Origin: Desulfocurvibacter africanus subsp. africanus DSM 2603 | GTDB taxonomy: Bacteria > Desulfobacterota > Desulfovibrionia > Desulfovibrionales > Desulfovibrionaceae | Assembly: GCF_000422545.1 (NCBI RefSeq) | Contig: NZ_AULZ01000001.1 | Span: forward strand, 186,001-250,000 | Length of the DNA: 64,000 nucleotides | Reading direction: 5' to 3' | The notes under the pieces: model-generated | The model's input: the letters and a program-made list of their open reading frames with translations, nothing else | Told to the model about the DNA's origin: nothing | Databases searched by the model: none | Position numbers and translations under genes: made by a program | Shown: in pieces, positions 27,171-35,200 of the stretch | Numbering within the stretch: the stretch's first letter is position 1 | Layout of the letters: each line of letters opens with the position of its first letter

Positions 27171-28253
27171 ATGAACTGGGACTGGGAAAAGCTACAAGGC
27201 CAGCGTCGCAGGCAGGGTTATCAACCTCCGGAACCTGGCGAGATCCATGATCGCCTGAAGCGCTTCTCGAACCTGCGCTTTCCGGGCGGAGGCAAACTCA
27301 TCATTCTGCTTTTGGTCGTCCTCTGGGGCCTGAGCGGATTCTATATCGTGCAGCCTGATGAGCGGGGTGTGGAAAAACGCTTCGGCAAGTTCACACAAAT
27401 CACCGATCCGGGGCCGCATATCCATTGGCCATTCCCCATCGAGAGCGTGCACAAGCCCAAGGTGTCGGAAATCAAGCGCGTGGAGGTGGGCTTCCGTTCC
27501 GTTGCCCGCAATGGAACTCTCCAGCCCGGCCAGTACCGCTTGGTCCCCGAGGAGTCGCTCATGCTCACGGGCGACGAGAACATCGTGGACGTGCAGTTCA
27601 TCGTGCAATACCAGATCTCTGATCCGGTAGACTACCTGTTCAATGTCGCGGAGCAGGAAAACACGGTCAAGTATGTAGCCCAAGCCACCATGCGTGAAGT
27701 TGTCGGCAACAGCGTAATCGACTCGGCCCTGACCACGGGCAAGTTCGTCATCCAGACGCAGACACGTGACCTCATGCAGGAAGTCCTGGACCGCTATCAG
27801 GCCGGCGTCCGCGTTATCGCCGTGCAGTTGCAGGACGTGCACCCGCCCAAGGAAGTCGTGGACGCCTTCAAGGACGTGGCCAGCGCGCGCGAGGACAAGA
27901 GCCGGCTCATCAACGAAGCCGAGGCTTATCGTAACGACATTCTGCCCAAGGCCAGGGGTCAGGTGGCTGTCATCGTCAACGAAGCCCAAGCCTACAAGGA
28001 AAGCCAAGTGCTGGATGCCCGTGGCGGCGCCGAGAAGTTCCTGGCCGTGCTCACCGAGTACCGCAAGGCCAAGGACGTAACCCGCCAGCGCATGTACCTG
28101 GAAACAATGGAGCGCATTTTCTCCAGCTCCGGCTTGGAAAAGATCATCCTCTCCAGCCAGACAGCGGGCAATGTGGTGCCCTATCTGCCCCTGGACAAGG
28201 CCGCTCCGCGACCGAAGCAGGACGCCGCAGGCGGCGCCGGGGGGAAGCAGTAA
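27171..28253 (+). CDS. hflK: HflK, SPFH-family subunit of the FtsH modulator complex
   Basis: 360 aa from the ATG at 27171, giving the typical MNWDWEKLQ start; an earlier in-frame ATG at 27075 adds residues unlike the family. Single N-terminal membrane helix ([18 protein letters not shown]) after a short cytoplasmic, Pro/Arg-rich head, then the periplasmic SPFH domain ([47 protein letters not shown]) and a coiled-coil region ([18 protein letters not shown]). With HflC it forms a cage around the FtsH protease and tunes membrane-protein turnover. It ends one base before hflC begins. Confidence 0.96.
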   Translation: MNWDWEKLQGQRRRQGYQPPEPGEIHDRLKRFSNLRFPGGGKLIILLLVVLWGLSGFYIVQPDERGVEKRFGKFTQITDPGPHIHWPFPIESVHKPKVSEIKRVEVGFRSVARNGTLQPGQYRLVPEESLMLTGDENIVDVQFIVQYQISDPVDYLFNVAEQENTVKYVAQATMREVVGNSVIDSALTTGKFVIQTQTRDLMQEVLDRYQAGVRVIAVQLQDVHPPKEVVDAFKDVASAREDKSRLINEAEAYRNDILPKARGQVAVIVNEAQAYKESQVLDARGGAEKFLAVLTEYRKAKDVTRQRMYLETMERIFSSSGLEKIILSSQTAGNVVPYLPLDKAAPRPKQDAAGGAGGKQ

Positions 28254-28254
28254 C

Positions 28255-29106
28255 ATGCGCACGAAACTCATCATCCCGGCGGTCATAGGCTTCCTGGCGC
28301 TCATCGCCCTGGTTCAGTCCATGTTCATGGTCGACCAGACCGAACGGGCCATTGTGCTTGAGCTCGGCAAACCCGTTGGCGATAAGCCTCTGGAACCCGG
28401 CCTGCATTTCAAGCTGCCCTTCGTCCAGAACGTGGTCTTCTTCGACTCGCGCATCCTCAACTACGATGCCGAGCCTGCCGAGATCCTGACCAGGGACAAG
28501 AAGAACATGGTCGTGGACAACTATACGAAGTGGCGCATCACGGACCCGCTGCTATTCTACCGCACCGTGCGTTCCATCCCGCGGGCCCAGGCCCGACTGG
28601 ACGACATCATCTACTCCGAGATTCGCGTTGCCCTCGGCAACTACACGCTCATCGAGATCGTCTCGGGAAAACGCGGCCAGATCACTCAGGAAGTGACCAC
28701 CAAATCCAATGCCCTTGTGAGTGAATACGGCATTGAGGTCATGGACGTGCGTATCAAGCGCACGGATCTGCCGGCCGAAAACGCCCGAGCCATCTTCGGC
28801 CGCATGCGCGCCGAGCGCGAACGGCAAGCCAAGCAGTATCGCTCCGAAGGCCAGGAAGAGTCCTCCAAGATAACTGCCTTGGCTGATCGTGAACGCACGA
28901 TTTTGCAGGCCGATGCGCGTCGACAGGCTTCCGTGCTGCGCGGCGAAGGCGAAGCCGAAGCCATTCGTCTGTGGGCCGATGCCCTTGGCCGTGACCCTGA
29001 ATTCTACGCCTTCCAGCGCAGCTTGGAAGCGTACGAAAAAAGCCTCAAGGAGAACTCCAGGCTGGTGCTCACCCCGGACTCGCCTTTCTTCAAATACTTG
29101 CGTTGA
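28255..29106 (+). CDS. hflC: HflC, SPFH-family subunit of the FtsH modulator complex
   Basis: 283 aa. The ATG at 28255 lies one base after the hflK stop, with GGGGAAG upstream, so the two are coupled. N-terminal helix (LIIPAVIGFLALIALVQSMF) and SPFH domain with VDQTERAIVLELGKPV, PGLHFKLPFVQNVVFFD, KKNMVVDNYTKWRI, then RMRAERERQAKQYRSEGQEE coiled coil and the terminal LVLTPDSPFFKYLR, an excellent match to the HflC C-terminus. Partner of HflK. A hairpin follows the stop. Confidence 0.96.
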   Translation: MRTKLIIPAVIGFLALIALVQSMFMVDQTERAIVLELGKPVGDKPLEPGLHFKLPFVQNVVFFDSRILNYDAEPAEILTRDKKNMVVDNYTKWRITDPLLFYRTVRSIPRAQARLDDIIYSEIRVALGNYTLIEIVSGKRGQITQEVTTKSNALVSEYGIEVMDVRIKRTDLPAENARAIFGRMRAERERQAKQYRSEGQEESSKITALADRERTILQADARRQASVLRGEGEAEAIRLWADALGRDPEFYAFQRSLEAYEKSLKENSRLVLTPDSPFFKYLR

Positions 29107-29129
29107 TGCGGGAGCCATCGGCTCCCGCA
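29107..29129 (+). terminator. Possible terminator hairpin after hflC
   Basis: TGCGGGAGCC-ATC-GGCTCCCGCA forms a perfect ten-base-pair stem directly after the stop codon. The downstream U-tract is missing, so termination efficiency is uncertain. Confidence 0.5.
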
Positions 29130-29609
29130 GACAATCGCCCTGCAACCGACCGCACGAATTCAGTTCAATGGCGGCGCACATCTTGAACTGTTTTGAAACC
29201 ACAAAAAAATGATTTCAATTTCGCATTGTTTTCGAATAATACCCTCCCCAGGATCGTCGTTCCTATACGAACTTTTTTAAAGCAAAGCACTCAGGCTTCT
29301 AGTCCATTTTTTATTGACATGCCGTGTGGACCTTTGATTGGTGCACCACATACAGAAATCGCTTCGCATCGAAATCCCCTTGCTGTTCGTAGCCGTCAAG
29401 CAGATTATAGGCACGTCCAGCCGCTTTTCTGTGTTGGGCGTGTCCACCCACGGAGTAGTCCCTGGAGTCGATAACGACTTTCGCACCGCTTAACGATTGC
29501 GGCGCAATACTGCGCATGAATGTAACGCTCGCAGTCTCTCATTTTTTCATGGAACCATCCCCCACCGACATGATCATGATCTGGATCAGTGCTAAGGAGT
29601 AGATACGAT
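29130..29609. other. AT-richer intergenic region upstream of the S24 regulator
   Basis: About 480 bp with markedly lower GC than its neighbours. A minus-strand open frame (29311-29517, 68 codons) reads plausibly as protein (KVVIDSRDYSVGGHAQHRKA) but has no ribosome binding site. Near the regulator start is the perfect palindrome GATCATGATC (29572-29581), a possible self-operator. No RNA gene is recognisable. Confidence 0.4.
29572..29581. promoter_or_regulatory. Candidate operator palindrome before the S24 regulator
   Basis: GATCATGATC lies 28 bp upstream of the start codon and overlaps the likely promoter/leader region, the usual place for autoregulation by CI-like repressors. Short palindromes arise by chance, so this is tentative. 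Confidence 0.3.
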
Positions 29610-30290
29610 ATGACCAGCTTTGACGAGGTCCTTGACAGGATCAAGAAGGCCACCGGAGCCAGAACCCAGGTGGAGCTTGCCAACTTGCTAGGTATCAGAC
29701 AGTCAAGCATCTCAGACGCCAAGCGCCGCAACTCCGTGCCAGCTGACTGGTACATGAAGCTTTACCGATCGCTGGGGCTCAATCCCGAGTGGCTTTCCGA
29801 CGGAATCGAGCCCATGTATCTCAAGCCGGGCATGGGCGAGGCGCACGTCGCCAGCATGGCCGAGCCCGCCGTCGGCTACGGCAAATCCCCTGCCCGCAGC
29901 CGGGTGGTGAATGTCTCCAGCATGACCGGAGCCAGCACCAAGGAAGGCTCCTGGCAGCCAGATTTCATTTCCCAGCTGGCCATCCCGGAAACTTTCTACA
30001 GGCCGACACTGTTGGCGCTCAAGATCGAAGGTTCGGGCATGGAGCCGCTCATTCGCCGCGGAGCATATGTCGGCCTGGACATGGATCAGCGGCGCATCCT
30101 TTCGGGCGAGTTGTACGGCGTGCATGTTCCTCATGAAGGTTTGGTTCTCAAGCGCGTATTCTTTGATGCCGAGAACAATCGCTTCATACTGCGCAGCGAG
30201 AATCCGATTCACCCTGAACAATACCTCTCTCCCGAGCTCAAGGATAAGCAGCTCGTGGGCAGGATCGTTTGGGTGCTCCAGGATATCTAG
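29610..30290 (+). CDS. CI-like helix-turn-helix regulator with S24 (LexA-type) peptidase domain
   Basis: 226 aa. AAGGAG lies ten bases before the ATG. Residues 1-65 are a phage-CI-type HTH (TQVELANLLGIRQSSISDAKRR, with WYMKLYRSLGLNPEWL). Residues about 125-226 are a LexA/UmuD-like domain with the catalytic dyad Ser142 (EGSGMEPLI) and Lys181 (VLKRVFF). A clear Ala-Gly cleavage site is not obvious, so self-cleavage is uncertain. No phage structural genes are nearby, so it is either a domesticated regulator or a prophage relic. Probably autoregulated through the upstream palindrome. Confidence 0.85.
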   Translation: MTSFDEVLDRIKKATGARTQVELANLLGIRQSSISDAKRRNSVPADWYMKLYRSLGLNPEWLSDGIEPMYLKPGMGEAHVASMAEPAVGYGKSPARSRVVNVSSMTGASTKEGSWQPDFISQLAIPETFYRPTLLALKIEGSGMEPLIRRGAYVGLDMDQRRILSGELYGVHVPHEGLVLKRVFFDAENNRFILRSENPIHPEQYLSPELKDKQLVGRIVWVLQDI

Positions 30291-30326
30291 TCGTTTCGGC
30301 GCTTCTGGCCGATCATGCGTTCCAAA

Positions 30327-30358
30327 CGAAACGGCCCCGCAAGGGGCCGTTCGCATTT
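30327..30358 (+). terminator. Rho-independent terminator after the S24 regulator
   Basis: Stem AACGGCCCC / GGGGCCGTT around a GCAA tetraloop (30330-30351), followed by a short T-containing tract. Confidence 0.75.
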
Positions 30359-30452
30359 TCCGCTTCCAGAGCCAATCCTCTTTTCTTGATCACTATTTTA
30401 GTCTAAATGTTCAGCTTCGTGGATTCCGCTACCCGTATCCCAAGGAGTTGTC

Positions 30453-31307
30453 GTGCTTAAACCGCTCACCGCGCCGGACATCGCAAGCCGCAAAGGTGGG
30501 GAACGGCTGGCCATGCTCACAGCCTACGATTACCCCACGGCGTTGGCCCTGGACCAAGCCGGAGCCGACATGCTCCTGGTAGGGGATTCCCTGGCCATGG
30601 TCGTGCTGGGCCACCCCGACACCCTCTCCGTGACTCTGGACGAGATGGTTCACCACACCAAGGCCGTAAGCAGGGCCGCACGGCGCTCCCTGGTCGTCGG
30701 AGACCTGCCCTTTCTGTCCTACCAGGCCGGAGTCGAGCGGGCCGTTCTCGCCGCGGGCAGGCTGGTGCAGGAAGGCGGGGCCAGGGCGGTCAAGCTCGAA
30801 GGCGCCGGCTATTTGCGCGAAGTCGAAGCCATGGTGCGTGCGGGCATTCCGGTCATGGGCCATGTGGGCCTCACGCCGCAGCTCGTTGCAGGGCTCGGCG
30901 GCTTCAAGGTGCAGGGCAAAACGGCCGAAACCGCAGCGCGTTTGGTGCGCGAGGCCATGGCACTGGAAGCGGCAGGCTGCTTCTCCATCGTTCTTGAGGC
31001 CGTTCCATCCGTGGTGGCCCGAGAAATCACCGCCCGTGTGTCCATTCCAACCATCGGCATCGGCGCCGGGCCGCACTGCGACGGCCAGGTGCTGGTCATC
31101 CATGACGTGCTGGGGCTCTTCGAGCGCTTCACTCCAAAATTCGTCAAGCGTTACGCGGAGCTTGGCAACCTCATGCAGGAGGCTGCCGGCCGTTACATGT
31201 ACGAGGTGCGCCAGGGCGCCTTTCCGGCCGACGAGCACGGCTTCGGCATGGACCCGCAGGAAGCCGCTGCCTTCCGCGGCCTGCTGAATGATATTGTTGC
31301 GGGCTAG
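30453..31307 (+). CDS. panB: 3-methyl-2-oxobutanoate hydroxymethyltransferase
   Basis: 284 aa from a GTG at 30453 with AAGGAG six bases upstream. First committed step of pantothenate synthesis: transfers a hydroxymethyl group from methylenetetrahydrofolate to alpha-ketoisovalerate (a folate link to folD). TIM-barrel motifs are intact: MLTAYDYPTA, LVGDSLAMVVLGH, TLDEMVHHTKAV, GDLPFLSY, VKLEGAG with the Glu ligand, GHVGLTPQ and IGIGAGPHCDGQVLV. panC and panD are absent from the window; coaX, further along the same pathway, lies at 4.1 kb. Confidence 0.96.
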   Translation: MLKPLTAPDIASRKGGERLAMLTAYDYPTALALDQAGADMLLVGDSLAMVVLGHPDTLSVTLDEMVHHTKAVSRAARRSLVVGDLPFLSYQAGVERAVLAAGRLVQEGGARAVKLEGAGYLREVEAMVRAGIPVMGHVGLTPQLVAGLGGFKVQGKTAETAARLVREAMALEAAGCFSIVLEAVPSVVAREITARVSIPTIGIGAGPHCDGQVLVIHDVLGLFERFTPKFVKRYAELGNLMQEAAGRYMYEVRQGAFPADEHGFGMDPQEAAAFRGLLNDIVAG

Positions 31308-31376
31308 GCCCCAAGCCCGCGTTGTGCTAATATCGGCCTTGCGCATTCGTTGGCTGAACAGCACACAGGAGGAGCC

Positions 31377-31625
31377 ATGGATCAGGCCATCTTCAATCTG
31401 AACATGAGCGTGGAAGCCACTTCGCTCTATCTCATGCTCGACGATATGCTGTCGCGGGGCGACACGCCCAGCTTCGAGGCTTGCGAGCTTAAATGGACCA
31501 CAAGCTGCGAGAAGCTGGAAGCGGCCATGCACGAGCTGGCCGCGCGTGGGGTCATCGACAGGGCCGAGGATGGTACGTTCCTGATCAAGGAATCCCAGCA
31601 CTGGAAGCCCCTGGAAACCAAGTAA
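31377..31625 (+). CDS. Small protein of unknown function
   Basis: 82 aa from the ATG at 31377, which has AGGAGGAG in front. Sequence is acidic and helical (MSVEATSLYLMLDDMLSRG, CEKLEAAMHELAARGVIDRAEDGTF, ending LIKESQHWKPLE), resembling a small winged-helix-like or regulatory domain. Codon use and a strong ribosome binding site support a real gene. It lies between panB and the Gate-domain protein, 69 bp and 13 bp away, suggesting a common transcript. I do not recognise a family. Confidence 0.65.
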   Translation: MDQAIFNLNMSVEATSLYLMLDDMLSRGDTPSFEACELKWTTSCEKLEAAMHELAARGVIDRAEDGTFLIKESQHWKPLETK

Positions 31626-31638
31626 CCCTGTCGGCCGC

Positions 31639-32634
31639 ATGGCCGTCGGTTTCATCAATTATCCCATGGAAGTCGCTGAACTCTGGCGCGGGCTCGGCTG
31701 GCCGCTGGTCCGCCTGAGCCTGACCATCTCGCTCGGCCTGCTGGTAGCCAACCTGATCGAGGCCCTCAACTGGACTCGCGCGGTGGCCAAGCTGGCCGAG
31801 CCGCTCATTCGTCTGGCCCGGCTGAAGGATGTTTCGGGCGCGTCATTCTCCATGGCCTTTTTTTCGGGCGTGGCGGCCAACACCATGCTCTCCGAAGCCT
31901 ACGACAAGGGCGCGCTTTCCCGGCGCGAATTGATCCTTTCCAACCTGTTCAACTCCCTGCCCACGTATTTCCTGCACCTGCCGAGCATGTTCTTCCTGGT
32001 CGTGCCGTTTCTGGGCAGTGCCGCCTTCGTCTATGTAGGGCTTACACTTCTCTCCGCCATCCTGCGCACATCCTTCATCGTGGCTTTGGGCCGCGTCTGG
32101 CTACCTCCCTTGCCGGAGGGCTGCGTGGTCTGCCGGCTGGACGAAGCCGCCAAGGCCCAGGGCGCCAGGACCTGGCGCGATGCCTTGCGGATCAGCATCA
32201 AGCGGTTCAAGAAGCGCATCGGTAAGGTGCTCACCTTCACCGTGCCCATTTACATACTGGTGTTCTTCCTGAACCGCTGGGGCGTGTTCAAAATGCTCGA
32301 AGGCTTCCTGGCCGAGCACGCCGGGATCTTGTCCTGGCTGCACCCCAAAGCCATATCAATTGTGGTCTTCCAGGTGGCCTCGGAGTTCACGGCCGGCCTG
32401 GCCGCCGCCGGCGCGCTGCTGGAGGCCCAGGCCCTGCCCATGAAACAGGTCGTGCTGGCACTGCTGGTGGGCAACGTGCTCTCCACACCCATGCGCGCCT
32501 TCCGCCATCAATTCCCTTTCTACGCCGGCATCTTCAAGCCCGCGCTCGCCACGCGACTCATCGCCGCCAGCCAGGCCTTGCGCGCCGGAAGCATAGTGGT
32601 GGTCACGGCGCTCTACTTCTTCCTCATTCCATGA
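31639..32634 (+). CDS. Gate-domain (nucleoside-recognition-like) membrane protein
   Basis: 331 aa, polytopic inner-membrane protein. Two Gate-type modules: LSLTISLGLLVANLIEALNW with FSMAFFSGVAANTMLSEAYD, and the C-terminal SIVVFQVASEFTAGLAAAGA with VVLALLVGNVLSTP. This is the fold of spore-maturation proteins SpmA/SpmB and of nucleoside transporters. The middle, cytoplasmic part has a Cys pair (CVVCR) and basic helix (IKRFKKRIGK). Substrate unknown. It starts 13 bp after the 82-aa gene and overlaps by 11 bp with the convergent transporter gene. Confidence 0.8.
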   Translation: MAVGFINYPMEVAELWRGLGWPLVRLSLTISLGLLVANLIEALNWTRAVAKLAEPLIRLARLKDVSGASFSMAFFSGVAANTMLSEAYDKGALSRRELILSNLFNSLPTYFLHLPSMFFLVVPFLGSAAFVYVGLTLLSAILRTSFIVALGRVWLPPLPEGCVVCRLDEAAKAQGARTWRDALRISIKRFKKRIGKVLTFTVPIYILVFFLNRWGVFKMLEGFLAEHAGILSWLHPKAISIVVFQVASEFTAGLAAAGALLEAQALPMKQVVLALLVGNVLSTPMRAFRHQFPFYAGIFKPALATRLIAASQALRAGSIVVVTALYFFLIP

Positions 32635-33901
32635 CCACATCCGAGTATTCCTGGCGCATGAGCAGCACGATGGCGATCCAGGCTCCGCAGGCAGCCAGGG
32701 TGAACGCGCTTATGCCAGGCAGCCCCATGGGCGCCGAAGCCCATTGGGTCACGGCCAGGATAAGCAGCGATCCGAGCACCTCGAACAGGCGATAGCCGAA
32801 CATGTCGATCCAGGCCTTGGCTTGGTAGATGACCACCGGATCCACGGGCACGTAGAGCAGCTCGCGCGAGGCGCGGTTGATGGAATAGGACAGCCCCCGA
32901 TCGCTGATCTTGGCCAGGGAGCCGAATAGCAGGGTCGGATGGGCCATATACAGCAACGCGCACACGCCCATGACCACGGGCTGCACCAACAGCCCGGCCA
33001 GCACGCCCTTGAGGCGGACCACCAGCGGCGTGAGCGTGAGGTTCACTCCGATGGCCACCAGGCTCATGATGCTGAAGAACACGGACATGTAGGCCGTGCG
33101 TGCATCGCGGCCGGTAATGGTCTGCTCCAAGGTCTTCATGAACTGGAACTCGACGAACAGCGAGGCCAATTGCCCTAGCAGCAGCAGGACCGCGATGAGC
33201 GCGAGATAGCGGTTGCGCAGGATGGCCCAGGGGCTGCCGGCCGCGACCTTTTCCTTCACGGTCGCCTCGGCTTCGCAATACAAGCCCAAGCGGCCCATAA
33301 GCCAGGTAAGGCCGAAGATCGCCCCGATAATGGCTGCGGCGACCATGAGCAAATCGACCGTGGCCAGCCCGGCGCGGCTCACCAGCCAGCCGCCGAAAGC
33401 GCCGCTGATCAGCCCGCCCAGCAGTCCGCCAGTGCCGATCAGTCCGTACCAGGACTTGCCTTCCTCCAAAGTGTGCACGGAGTTGGTCAGGGACCAGAAC
33501 TGCTCCGTCAGCACCACTCCCAGAATATCAACGAAAATATAGAACGCCGCGGCTCCCAACGGGCCTGGCCGGCCAAGCATGAGCCAGAACAAGGCCAGCA
33601 TGATCATGCAGGCCAGACATGAGCCGAGCACGATGCGCAGGCGACTCATGCGTTCCACAAGACCGTTGTAGAAGCTGATCACCGCTGTCATGGCCGCCGC
33701 CGTGCCGATCCAGACCCAGGGCAGCATGTCCGCGCCCAAGGCGTCGATGAAGAGAGACCGGCTGGCAGGCTTGAGCTGGTACAGGGCCATGACGATGAGG
33801 AAGAAATTGGCGAACAGGAAACCCGCCCGGAGACCATGCTTGCGCAGTGCAGTGTGCTGCATGGCGCATCCTGGGCGGGCATGATCCTGCCTTTCCCTCA
33901 T
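32624..33901 (-). CDS. TLC-type (NTP/NDP exchange-like) major-facilitator transporter
   Basis: 425 aa from the ATG at 33901, which follows AAGGAG; the upstream open frame lacks family character. About twelve hydrophobic helices. The sequence resembles the ATP:ADP-antiporter-like branch of MFS: SRSLFIDALGADMLPWVWIG, VLTEQFWSLTNSVHTLEEGK, WYGLIGTGGLLGGLISGA, KISDRGLSYSINRASRELLYVPV and AWIDMFGYRLFEVLGSL are the conserved segments. In free-living bacteria the substrate of this branch is not established. It overlaps the Gate-domain gene tail-to-tail and is divergent from a serine hydrolase gene. Confidence 0.8.
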   Translation of the reverse strand: MRERQDHARPGCAMQHTALRKHGLRAGFLFANFFLIVMALYQLKPASRSLFIDALGADMLPWVWIGTAAAMTAVISFYNGLVERMSRLRIVLGSCLACMIMLALFWLMLGRPGPLGAAAFYIFVDILGVVLTEQFWSLTNSVHTLEEGKSWYGLIGTGGLLGGLISGAFGGWLVSRAGLATVDLLMVAAAIIGAIFGLTWLMGRLGLYCEAEATVKEKVAAGSPWAILRNRYLALIAVLLLLGQLASLFVEFQFMKTLEQTITGRDARTAYMSVFFSIMSLVAIGVNLTLTPLVVRLKGVLAGLLVQPVVMGVCALLYMAHPTLLFGSLAKISDRGLSYSINRASRELLYVPVDPVVIYQAKAWIDMFGYRLFEVLGSLLILAVTQWASAPMGLPGISAFTLAACGAWIAIVLLMRQEYSDVVME

Positions 33902-34121
33902 TTTTTCTCCTTGTTTCGCAGGGTATTGAACTCCCGTCTTTCGTGTCCTCTCCCCTCCAGGGCAGCACGGGCGCAGTTCTTGCTGCCTTGTGCCAAGCCG
34001 CGACGAAAGCCGAGCGGCTCCAACACTTGCTAGCCATCGTACCAAACGACGCAGGCCGGTCCAGCCCATGCCCGGCGTGGAATGGGACCTTTGCGGCCTG
34101 TGCCAAGCCCAGTGGAGCGAA

Positions 34122-35099
34122 ATGTCTGGAAAAATAAGATACCTGTCCGGGGGGGTGCTTGCCGCATCTTTATTTCTCATGTTGGCGGCAACCTCTGTTC
34201 TGGCAAGCAGCGGATCGGAATTTGCCCTACTGAACAGCCGTGATTCCGTGCTTCAGCATGGCCTGGAAGAACGTATTCGCGAGCTGGGCCTGAACAAGGC
34301 CAAGCAAGAGGGACGTTTGGCGGCCTGCCTGGTGGATGTGACCGATCCGGCGCATCCGCGGCTGGCCATGGTCAATGGCGAGCGCATGATGTACGCGGCC
34401 AGCCTGCCAAAGATAGCCATCCTGCTGGCCGCCTTCGAGAAGGCCGACCAGGGCGGTCTGTCTCTCGGCCAGGCCGAACGCCTGTCGCTTGCGCGCATGA
34501 TCAGACGCTCGTCCAATACCGACGCATCGGCCATGCTGGCCAAAGTCGGCAGGGATTATCTCATTGATGTCCTGGAGTCCGAGCGCTACCGCCTCTACGA
34601 TCCGGCTGGCCATGGCGGGCTGTGGGTGGGCAAGGAATACGGCAAGGCGCCGGCCTATCGCCGGGATCCGCTGGCCGGGCTGTCGCACGGCGCTACGGCC
34701 TTTCAGGTGGCCCGCTTCTACTATCTGTTGCACACCGGGCAACTTGTCTCGCCCGAGCGATGCGCAGAGATGAAGACCCTGCTGGCGAACTCCGCCCTTG
34801 ACCACAAGTTCGTGGCCGGTCTGCGCAAGACCTGCCCTACCGCGCGGGTATACCGCAAATCAGGAAGCTGGTCCGTGTATCACTCGGACAGCGCCCTGGT
34901 GGAGCACGACGGCCGGACCTACATCGCCGTGGCCTTGACCGCCGATCCAGACGGCAGCCGTTGGCTGGAACAGCTCATCACGGCCATGGACGAGTTGGTC
35001 ATGTCCAATCCATTGCCCGAGCATCCGTCCGAATCCATGCCGCAGATCGCTGAGGCCCCCCAAGACCGAACAGAGCGCGAGATAATGGTACTTCCGTAA
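34122..35099 (+). CDS. Secreted class A beta-lactamase-like serine hydrolase
   Basis: 325 aa from the ATG at 34122 (GGAG upstream). Signal peptide LSGGVLAASLFLMLAATSVLA. Catalytic motifs of the penicillin-recognising fold: S94-L-P-K97 in MMYAASLPKIAIL, an SSN motif in MIRRSSNTDASAML, and KSG in YRKSGSWSVYH. The Glu166 general base of true class A lactamases is not obvious, so a carboxypeptidase- or peptidoglycan-related role is equally possible. It is paralogous to the product at 11856-13268 but smaller and without the internal repeat. Divergent from the transporter gene with about 220 bp between. Confidence 0.85.
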   Translation: MSGKIRYLSGGVLAASLFLMLAATSVLASSGSEFALLNSRDSVLQHGLEERIRELGLNKAKQEGRLAACLVDVTDPAHPRLAMVNGERMMYAASLPKIAILLAAFEKADQGGLSLGQAERLSLARMIRRSSNTDASAMLAKVGRDYLIDVLESERYRLYDPAGHGGLWVGKEYGKAPAYRRDPLAGLSHGATAFQVARFYYLLHTGQLVSPERCAEMKTLLANSALDHKFVAGLRKTCPTARVYRKSGSWSVYHSDSALVEHDGRTYIAVALTADPDGSRWLEQLITAMDELVMSNPLPEHPSESMPQIAEAPQDRTEREIMVLP

Positions 35100-35200
35100 C
35101 CCTCGCCATCTTGGCTTCCAAAGCAATGCTCGGCCCTGCGTGGCGCAGCTTCTCGCCGCCTGACTTGGGATGCTGAACGCCGGTCCACCGCTCAGCCGCT

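Noticed and set aside
29311-29517. Minus-strand 68-codon frame between hflC and the S24 regulator
   Set aside because: Sequence looks protein-like, but no start signal and no recognised family; noted only as a possible relic.
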